From Desulfobacteraceae bacterium (lineage in GTDB: Bacteria; Desulfobacterota; Desulfobacteria; Desulfobacterales; Desulfobacteraceae): a stretch of DNA of 64,000 nucleotides. Position numbers and translations under genes: made by a program. The notes under the pieces were generated by a model that was not told the origin of the DNA, did no database searches, and worked only from the letters and a program-made list of their open reading frames with translations. The DNA is taken from assembly GCA_024225635.1 (NCBI GenBank), contig JAAEMK010000741.1, forward strand, positions 16,215 to 80,214, given 5' to 3'. Position 1 is the stretch's first letter; the number at the start of each line of letters is the position of its first letter. Shown one piece after another: positions 58,501-64,000 of this stretch.

Positions 58501-61500
58501 AAAACCGCCGCCACCAAGCGCAATGAAGATAAGAAGACCGAAACAGACAAGGCGAGAAAAGAGGCTGAGACCCTCAATAAAAAGGCCGAAAAGGATCAGA
58601 AACAGCTGGTGGATCAATCCCGTGGCCAGGTGGAAGATGAGCAGAAAAAGGGCCTGGATGAAGCGGACGGGCATATCAAAACCTTTAGACAGGAATCCGG
58701 CAACGAACACAAATCCCTCAGGGACGGTGTCAAGGATCGCGTAAAGGCTGATGAGGGCAAGGCGGCGGCCAGGCTGAAGAAAGCCGAACAGGACGCAAAA
58801 AAAGAGAAGAAGAAAAGCGAGGACAAGGCCGCTGCAAAGAAAAGGGAACTCAAAAAAAAGAGCAGGAAAAAAAGCTGGTGGGATCGGGTAAAGGACGCGG
58901 TAAAAAGCGTTGTAAAGGCGATCACCAAGGTCATTGATGTGATTTTCACGGCCCTCAGAAAAGCGGTGAAATTCATCATCGAGACAGCCAAGAAAGCCGC
59001 CCTTGCGGTTATCGAAGCAGGCCGCAAGTGGATCGTGGACAAGCTCAACAAGTTCCGCAAATGGTTGAAGGACAAGGTCACAAAATATATCGGAAAGGTG
59101 TTTCCCGAGCTTGCAAAAAGGATCAACAAGGCCATCGACAAGGTTGTGGATAAGGCCATCCAAGGGGTCAACAAAGTGGCCGCCGCCTTGAAAAAAGGTG
59201 TGGAAGCACTGGCCAACGCCCTTGGCAAGGTCCTTGACAAAATCCTCAGCGTGTTCCAGACAGCCCTCAAGGCCACGGTGCAGATCGCCGGGGCCGTCTT
59301 GACCGGGGACTTTGCCGAGGCCGCAAAGATCGCCTTTTATGCCACATGCGATATTCTCGGCATCAATCCCAAGTCCATCATGGATTTTATGGAACGTGCG
59401 GGTGAGCAGCTGGGCAAGATCTTCAAGTCGCCAAGTAAATTTTTCAATAATGTCGCCAAGGGGGTGAAGAAAGGGATCAACCAGTTTAAAGGTAACATCA
59501 AGAAACATCTGCTCAACGGGCTGATTACATGGTTGACGGGCGCCATGGGTGATATCCGGATCACCCTGCCGGAAAAGTTTGACCTGAAGGGTATTTTCTC
59601 CCTGGTCATGCAGATTCTCGGACTTACATACGACAATATCCGGGCAAAGCTCGTGAAGAAGCTGGGACCCAAAGGCGAACGGATCGTGGGCATGCTGGAA
59701 AAATCATTCACCCTGGTCAAGGATCTCATGGCAAAGGGGCCCATCGCCCTCTGGGACCGGTTGAAGAAGAAGCTGTCCGGCCTAAAGGCACAGGTGATGG
59801 AAGGAATACGGAACGTTGTCATAGAAAAAATCGTCAAGGCCGGTGTGCTCTGGCTGATCAGCCTCCTGAATCCCGTATCCGCCCTGCTGAAGGCGATCAA
59901 GATGCTGTACGACATCGTGATGTTCTTTATCGAACGCTGGAACTCCATTGTGGCCTTCGCCCAATCGGTATGGAACTCGGTGAGCGCACTTGCAAACGGG
60001 CAGATCGGAAAGGCCGCCAATGCCGTGGAGCAGGCACTGGCCCGCGCCATTCCCATGATCCTGGGGCTTCTTGCTTCACTCCTGGGACTTGGGGGCATTG
60101 GTAAAAGCGTACAAAAGGCCATCAGGAAGATCCGAAAACCCATTGATCTGGCCATTGAAAAAATCCTGGGATTTATCATCGGCAAGGGAAAAGCCCTGTT
60201 CATGAAGATGACGGGCAAGGGTAAGGAAAAGGAAAAACAAACACCGGAAGAGCGGGAAAAAAACAAAAAGGCTGCCGAAAAGAAGATCCGCGCCATCATG
60301 ACAAAGGGCACGACACTTGGCAAATTCAGAAAAACCATTCCCGGACTCAAGAAAAAATACAAGGTACGGGACATAAAGATCATGGAAGGGTTTGATGTCA
60401 AGGTCATCAACTCCGATCCGTCGTTGATCGAGGTCGCCGTTGCCCACGAATTAGGCCTGACCAAGAAAGGTAAACTCGTGGAAGCCCGGGCCACCGGCAA
60501 GGGACCCGCCGGAAAGCCGAAATATGATAAACCCAAGCCAAGGGAAGAGTTCACATTCGGATCGTTCAACGCCCGGGCCGATCATCCCGAAACCCTCAAG
60601 GCCGTGCTGGCACGGGAACTGTCAAAGCATAAGCTTACCCTTAAAGAGATAGAATACAACAAGCACTTCAGCGGTTTCCCGGATGCACCGGCAAGGCCCC
60701 AGAAGGTCGACGCCACCATATATGGATATTTCTCCAAAATGGTGGGCAAAGAGGCAAGAACGGGTGTGTCGACCATCGTGGGATACATGGGCAACCGGGA
60801 GGCCTCATTTCGCAAAAAGCAGTATGAGGCGCCAGGGGTCACCTATGACGGCGGTCATCTGGTGGCGCACAGTTTCGGCGGTCCGGACGCATACTACAAC
60901 CTTGTTCCCATGAAAGCCAAAATCAACCGTAAGGTCTATGGACGTATCGAAAAGTTCATGCGGAACCAGGTCAAGGTCGAGGAGAAAGCCCTGCCCCTGG
61001 ACAAGAAGAAATCCAATCTCGAACTTTCGGTCTCACTGAATTACGACGACCCCACCTATACCGTGGATATGGAAGAATTCCTGGACGTCTCCACCAAAGG
61101 ACTCGAGAGCGAAAAACTGAAACTAACCAAAAAGAAGGAGCGGGTTGAGGCAAAGAAAAGCAAACTCGAAGAGATAAAGAAGGGGCTGCCAAAGGATCCC
61201 CTGAAAGCTGCCAGGGCCCTGGAAGAATTCCAGGAGCAACGAAAGGCAAAGAAGAAACTGTTGAAGAAGTATCGCAAGACAGATAAAAGGGATCTCCTTG
61301 TATGGAATCTTGTCCGGCATTCAAAGCTTGTGGGCCTGGCCGGGAACCTTAAGGAAAAAAAGATTGCCAGTGCCCAGGTAGCCAATGCCGCCGCCCTTCT
61401 TGATCCCCTCGACAACCTGATTACAAAGCTTGCCAATGCGGTTCCGGGACATCTGCTTATCAAGTTCCTGAAGACCCGCAGGCGGGTGATCGATAAGTTC

Positions 61501-62160
61501 ATTGACGAATATGAAAAGGAATATAAATCCCGTCCCCGCTACAAGGATGACCGAAGGCTTGCCCTCCAGGGAATTGTTCTGCGTGCCCACCTCAGGGGCT
61601 TGCAAATGCCCAGGGAAAGGACCCGTTCCCTTGAAAAAGAACTGGCAAACCTTCCCGACATTCCCCCGGATATGGAGGGCGTCAATGATAAAATAAAGGA
61701 TTATGACAGAAAAATTAAAAAAGCCATAACAGGACTTAAAGACAAGGGCCAGGAAGCCAAATTGAAAACCCTGGAAGGTAAACGTTTTTCGGGTGCGGGT
61801 AAGGTTCCCGTGCACAGCCGCATACCCCACTCATTCAGTGTCGAAGTCAACTACAAAGCCGTTCCCGGAAAAGATGGCGGACATCGGATAAAAGATCCCA
61901 AGGGAAAACTCAAGGAGTTCAAGCCTTCCGATTACCAGACTCGAAAAGGCCGGCCAAAGGAACAGTACGGTACCATCACACTTTCCAATGCAACTCCGTA
62001 CACCAGGTTAATCATCGAAAAATTAGCACCAAAACAGGAGAAGGCGGCCCCCAAGGCCCCCGGCGAACTGGAAAAGGAAATGACCTCCGGAAAGGCAGGG
62101 GACAAGTACAAAACATCCCGGGAAAAACGCTTCAGAACCACCTTTGCCATCAGCCAGTGA
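52585..62160 (+). CDS. 3191-residue tandem eCIS effector: two DUF4157-helical-nuclease units in one chain
   Basis: No stop interrupts the frame. Unit 1: a repeated leader (PSIRTISPAVK, PSIRPISPAVK, about 30-75), LTIGEPGDKYEKEADHVAEQ, a DUF4157 domain with HELTH at 270-274, then a long helical, partly hydrophobic module (about 320-1020). This has three copies of a PLLTVLLEKDPLTGEK-type motif near 321, 463 and 600. A nuclease-like domain follows with AGHIIYHRLHGSGSDSSNIA (His1217) and a downstream N and E. Unit 2: LSAPGDKYEQEADEVADHMA near 1483, a second HELTH at 1617-1621, a Lys-rich stretch, a coiled coil (about 1940-2095), a matching helical module (about 2095-2540), and a second nuclease-like domain, GGHLVAHSFGGPDAYYNLVP (His2758). 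A coiled coil and a short beta C-terminus close the protein. Membrane passage followed by nucleic acid cleavage is the plausible action, by inference. Confidence 0.88.
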   Translation: MQAIRKHKTRDNAGQRQKAAGAPGLRVQGKQDTPSIRTISPAVKTTPSHHLCGQRKQSAPSIRPISPAVKSTPKLDLQARLTIGEPGDKYEKEADHVAEQVAGPAVQRTPSLSAPGPSGPELKRPHHITPVLHQRVEEPKTEETRLQEEEEAVSDMNPSPRRVSIAMMESGMVKARGPPPQMRTKESEGRLEHELRQSKGGGEPLPEKLRLEMEEGIGADFSGVRVHRDDRAEKMSQMLNARAFANGGDIYFNQGKFAPETQPGRFLLAHELTHTVQQGASPRVQRSCKQRPRAPPVQAGPCPGIQGGWIGDKLNDYARHIPGWELFTVIIGYNPLTERDVDRTPRNFLLGFMGLVPGGALLYDKLEEGGVIDKAFKWLNGQISDLDLSWTRLRNALDDAWDDMDFIRLDPFDYNIRVLKRHLKPIWEDVKTFGGRVIDKTVELARELLLVPLTEFVKERTRAYPLLSVILGEDPVTGEKVERNLYNIVSAFLLLTESGEEYLNKLNESGKLLELSEWLDNEIEKLNVGPEVVTDAFKRAFELLDLNAVIHPLDTITKLWNIFSGPVTRLFNFVINVAMKVLGLIKDWLLGLLKEYAGKIPGYPLLTVLLEKDPLTGEKVPRTPENFIRGFMSFVPGGLEKFRNLQKSGAITKAFKWLGKAITKLGLIGRALINAFTRMWESFSINDLTNPVAAFKRVVAIFTEPVKKIIDFAVEVGLKVLEFIFDGVLGPTGARVLAILKKAKSTFMKIIKNPVKFVQNLINAVMKGFRQFSSNILKHLKAGLIGWLTGTLGSAGVKLPDKWDLKGIVTFVLGILGLTYDRIRPKLVKVLGEKTVGILETTFEVVMLLFKEGPGAVWKKILEYMDNLKEKVMGGIRDWVITKVVTSAVTKIATMLNPAGAVIQAIIATYNTVMFFIERINQILDLVESVVNSISRIAAGKINDAANFVEQAMARTIPVIISFLARLLGLGNISGTIQKIIKKLQGTVDKALDKVIAWIVKQAKRLIKAGKGAVAKIFSWWKKKSTYTDAAGKGHKIYFTGKGKDARLTRESPTPVVFDQYVKDLETYINADTSRKAKYGPRVPVIKDLQKKISDTQYRITSKGKVTSRHFTEEQGKELQTNLDDLTTELKSVPGPDLHLVVRPRSKITPGALQTTTPTPNMVAKGYDKADKTKEGTGVVADPLTMTADQSGSKASYNSNLYAYLAQELNLNMVAGHIIYHRLHGSGSDSSNIAPISGSDNRKMESRFETDAFNAVFNDNAVLHYEVTFTYGGSGTKETDLLPTSISVDVYKKRFKGKETPADREDPAKYDGREADIHKDAWTLEIPSVSAGATVADKIKALEAAIVTELAKNPKLEWRGSTPATGFTRIPHVRNNFEGLAAPDEAKIRAAFDLEKTRIKNLAKAELRAGLSNAAFLAGISAFLKSTVLTMGEVAAEIRSAAGTTTSESSVKRWRSKGMPTGTQDKFLAKKADEEPPRTKKELSAPGDKYEQEADEVADHMAGERAQGLPLPCITPLPRANRVLRSKESGTSQESPQLSGTPGRSRGPGAPLSTGVREQMEQGIGGDFSSVRIHSDSNAARLSRSIDARAFTLESDIYFNQGKYSPTTRQGQHLLAHELTHVVQQNHGGPGKPAEVSQAADKTGGDKGPNVPGNKAMQGLSPVIEDLKPPAPVKAKQKKKSGKAKAEKRSIKPGGIKKTGKKVKKTAMAVGKPAAKIKPPRSGGSDATVMKFMSSTASMIAASYPTLGNAVTGAMKTEKEQEKSSAPKLSAKNRGKKSFQKKPGAEEPKGKEAKIKESPAPGAVEKKPAGHKDLGAPLNNSRNNKVLDQGPAGGFLSWFKQRFTSFMSSVKTRDPGVNLSAGEKPKTDLSGDADPKRSEKQSEEGDRQAIAEKDKVAAGITANPGREEIQPVEVNETHPVKIEAAAQKVTTEKQEDMAGYLSMPLPEAVRKKSDGDMAPLLKKSLSKPVQDVKTAATKRNEDKKTETDKARKEAETLNKKAEKDQKQLVDQSRGQVEDEQKKGLDEADGHIKTFRQESGNEHKSLRDGVKDRVKADEGKAAARLKKAEQDAKKEKKKSEDKAAAKKRELKKKSRKKSWWDRVKDAVKSVVKAITKVIDVIFTALRKAVKFIIETAKKAALAVIEAGRKWIVDKLNKFRKWLKDKVTKYIGKVFPELAKRINKAIDKVVDKAIQGVNKVAAALKKGVEALANALGKVLDKILSVFQTALKATVQIAGAVLTGDFAEAAKIAFYATCDILGINPKSIMDFMERAGEQLGKIFKSPSKFFNNVAKGVKKGINQFKGNIKKHLLNGLITWLTGAMGDIRITLPEKFDLKGIFSLVMQILGLTYDNIRAKLVKKLGPKGERIVGMLEKSFTLVKDLMAKGPIALWDRLKKKLSGLKAQVMEGIRNVVIEKIVKAGVLWLISLLNPVSALLKAIKMLYDIVMFFIERWNSIVAFAQSVWNSVSALANGQIGKAANAVEQALARAIPMILGLLASLLGLGGIGKSVQKAIRKIRKPIDLAIEKILGFIIGKGKALFMKMTGKGKEKEKQTPEEREKNKKAAEKKIRAIMTKGTTLGKFRKTIPGLKKKYKVRDIKIMEGFDVKVINSDPSLIEVAVAHELGLTKKGKLVEARATGKGPAGKPKYDKPKPREEFTFGSFNARADHPETLKAVLARELSKHKLTLKEIEYNKHFSGFPDAPARPQKVDATIYGYFSKMVGKEARTGVSTIVGYMGNREASFRKKQYEAPGVTYDGGHLVAHSFGGPDAYYNLVPMKAKINRKVYGRIEKFMRNQVKVEEKALPLDKKKSNLELSVSLNYDDPTYTVDMEEFLDVSTKGLESEKLKLTKKKERVEAKKSKLEEIKKGLPKDPLKAARALEEFQEQRKAKKKLLKKYRKTDKRDLLVWNLVRHSKLVGLAGNLKEKKIASAQVANAAALLDPLDNLITKLANAVPGHLLIKFLKTRRRVIDKFIDEYEKEYKSRPRYKDDRRLALQGIVLRAHLRGLQMPRERTRSLEKELANLPDIPPDMEGVNDKIKDYDRKIKKAITGLKDKGQEAKLKTLEGKRFSGAGKVPVHSRIPHSFSVEVNYKAVPGKDGGHRIKDPKGKLKEFKPSDYQTRKGRPKEQYGTITLSNATPYTRLIIEKLAPKQEKAAPKAPGELEKEMTSGKAGDKYKTSREKRFRTTFAISQ

Positions 62161-62161
62161 T

Positions 62162-62218
62162 TCACGCCGGGTTATCCCCCGCCTTTGCTTTGCCCGGGCA
62201 GGGGATTTCCCGGCGTGA
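62162..62218. terminator. Bidirectional hairpin between convergent genes
   Basis: TCACGCCGGG (62162-62171) pairs with CCCGGCGTGA (62209-62218), and ATCCCC pairs with GGGGAT inside. It lies directly after the giant effector gene and before the end of the convergent protease gene. The stem is long and GC-rich, without a clear T run. Confidence 0.7.
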
Positions 62219-62259
62219 TCAGATCAAAAGGATATCAACTATTACAAAACCTTTTTCCA

Positions 62260-63903
62260 TCAACCGCCCAGAACGAGTTTCCAGGCATTGAGCTTGCCCA
62301 CATCCCGGGAGACATGATCGGAAACGTGGAGTTTCCAGGCCCCCAGTAACGGGACTCCGGCATTCACCAGGGCGGCCAGGGAAGCGGTATCCGAAGCAGT
62401 CCAGGTTCTCTTGAGGTTGTGGGTCGCCCCACCCGTGAGCTGATGGATGGATGCGCTTACACCCCCCGGACTCTCCAGGGTAACCGACAGATCCCCCTGC
62501 CAGGTATGGGTGATATCCACCGTGAGTTCGATCTTTTTGAGAGTTCCTTGCCTGTCCACCTGAATTTCACTTACGATACCCGTGGGATCGCTGTCGGGAA
62601 TATGCATGCCGGGGGTTGCCTCGATCACGGTATCGCCTTCCGGTTCCAGGTCCAGAGTCAGGGTCCAGCTGTTGACGGCGCCGGTATCTATCTTTGCCAT
62701 ATCGATCACCCGGAGCTCCCAGCTTCCCCTTGCAGGCGTGCCGGAAAGGCCGGCAAGGGCCGGCGTATCATCTGCCGTATAGGTGTGCACCAGATTGTCC
62801 CGGCTGTCCACCTCCCGGTCACGGAGGGTGATATGGGACCCGTCCGGGGTTACGAGCACGATCCTCAAATCGCCGCGATAGGTATGGGTAATATCCACGG
62901 AAACCGAGGCGGAACGAACGATTCCCCCATCCTCGACCTGAATGGCGTCGCTCACACCCGGCATGGGATAATCGGGAACAGCAAGACCGGGGGACCGCTC
63001 GAAGGTAATCCGCTTTACCGGAGAGGGCGAAAGCCTGTTACGTGCTTCGGAAACGGCCTTGAACGCATTGACCCTTCCCCAGCCATACCACTCCGAATGC
63101 CCCTGGGGGTTGTAGTTTCCATTGTGAGAATCGATCTTGTCGGCGGTTTCTCCGAGAATCTTCTTTACCTCGGAACCGGTCAGATCAGGGTTCACCGAGA
63201 GCATGAGCCCGCAAACCCCGGCGGCAAGGGGGGTGGAGCTGGAGGTTCCGCCGAACCCCTCCACCGTAGTGTATGCGCCGCTCTGATAACCTGCGGCACC
63301 CGTCCTGTCCGTGGTGACGATCCTTCTTCCGCCGGAACCGCTGCTCGGAGCCGCAACCCAGATCTCAGGGCCGAAATTGCTGTAATGGCTTCTCACATCC
63401 CGGCTGTTGGACGCCGAAACGGTAATGACATCAGGATGCATTGCAAAGCCTGAACGAACCCGGACCCCGTTCTTGAAGCCGTCCACCGGGCTGTTTTCGT
63501 TTCCAGCGGCAAAGAGAATCACACACCCCTTTCCCCGGCGGCCCTCGACGGCGGCGCGCCTTATGGCGTTTTTCATACGTGTGCTCAGTGTAAAAAAATC
63601 ATCTGCAACGCCCCAGCTGCAGCTGATCACATCCGCACCGTTTACTCGGGCATATTCGAACAGATCATCGATGGTACCGTCGCTGATCATCCCGGTTGTG
63701 CGTATGGGCATGAGCGCGCATCCCGGCGCCATGCCCACGACCCCTTTTTGATTTTCATCCGCAACGGCGACGCCCGCGCAAGCCGTCCCATGGTTGTCGT
63801 CGCTGAATACCGGAGAGGGCCTGGGGTCATTCTGGCCGAAATCAAACGGCGCTATGATCTTTCGGCATCCTTCATATGACCCCAGAAGTGCCTTACAGTG
63901 TTT
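62260..63903 (-). pseudogene. Subtilisin-like protease with two P-domains, 5' end lost
   Basis: The frame is open from a TAA at 63906-63904 but has no ATG before 63738. In-frame codons upstream of that ATG still read as protease: KALLGSYEG, KIIAPFDFG, then the active-site His motif NHGTACAGVAVADENQKGVV. The Asn and Ser sites follow (VISCSWG, FAAGNENS, GGTSSSTPLAAG). Two proprotein-convertase P-domains make up the C-terminal 240 residues (ITHTYRGDLRIVLVTPDGSH and ITHTWQGDLSVTLESPGG). The catalytic Asp segment (usually VAVIDDGxD) is absent and stops occur beyond 63906 in this frame. The gene is therefore truncated, frameshifted or interrupted; a sequencing error is also possible. A secreted or self-processing peptidase was the likely original product. 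Confidence 0.8.
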
Positions 63904-64000
63904 TTAATCAGGATTTTGCTCGCAACTATTGCATAACGGCAGACTCCTGTGTCTCCCGTGTAGCTATACCAAAATTTAATTTGTGATTATCTCGACAATT

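Overview
The window reads as chromosomal DNA of a GC-rich anaerobic deltaproteobacterium, most likely a sulfate reducer of the Desulfobacterota. The main reason is a lactate-oxidation locus of the type known from that group: a sigma-54 two-component system, lactate permease, FAD and Fe-S lactate dehydrogenase subunits, and pyruvate:ferredoxin oxidoreductase. The taxonomic call is an inference from gene content. No rRNA, tRNA or CRISPR array was seen.

Region 1 (1-5283) is a scrambled accessory patch. It starts with the 3' end of an apparently intact leuA. Two toxin/lipoprotein pairs follow, embedded in debris: a Tae1-like peptidoglycan amidase with a small lipoprotein, and a PG-binding/GH19-like hydrolase with a second lipoprotein. 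The debris is a 39-bp leuA scrap, an internally deleted leuA copy that repeats 123 bp of the real gene exactly, a piece of transposase gene joined directly to it, and a decayed insertion sequence with recognisable terminal inverted repeats.

Region 2 (5284-15692) holds a MATE exporter behind a textbook MerR-type promoter (19-bp spacer, perfect dyad), a PEP-CTERM-like secreted protein, a complete oligopeptide/dipeptide ABC importer operon with a structured spacer after the binding-protein gene, and a large lipoprotein of unknown role.

Region 3 (15846-28463) is the lactate catabolic locus. A hybrid histidine kinase and an NtrC-type regulator run leftward. Permease, GlcD-like and GlcF-like dehydrogenase subunits and pyruvate:ferredoxin oxidoreductase run rightward from a probable sigma-54 promoter. 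A Dabb-domain gene follows, flanked by two related GGGGACG/CGTCCCC palindromic elements.

Region 4 (28985-62160) is a 33-kb, single-strand, tightly overlapping operon for an extracellular contractile injection system (eCIS, Afp/PVC/MAC-like). It encodes a tail terminator, a conserved unknown, one sheath protein with a large insertion, two tube proteins, a 55-residue DUF5908 protein, LysM adaptor, spike, PAAR tip, gp25, two large baseplate proteins, a 1612-residue PKD-repeat protein where a fiber would be expected, tape measure, AAA+ ATPase, and two DUF4157 (eCIS core) proteins. The last gene is the highlight: a 3191-residue protein with two complete eCIS-effector units in tandem. Each unit has a DUF4157 HELTH domain, a long helical/amphipathic module and a GH-x-N-type nuclease-like domain.

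Region 5 (62260-64000) is a convergent subtilisin-like protease with two P-domains whose 5' end, including the catalytic Asp segment, is missing.
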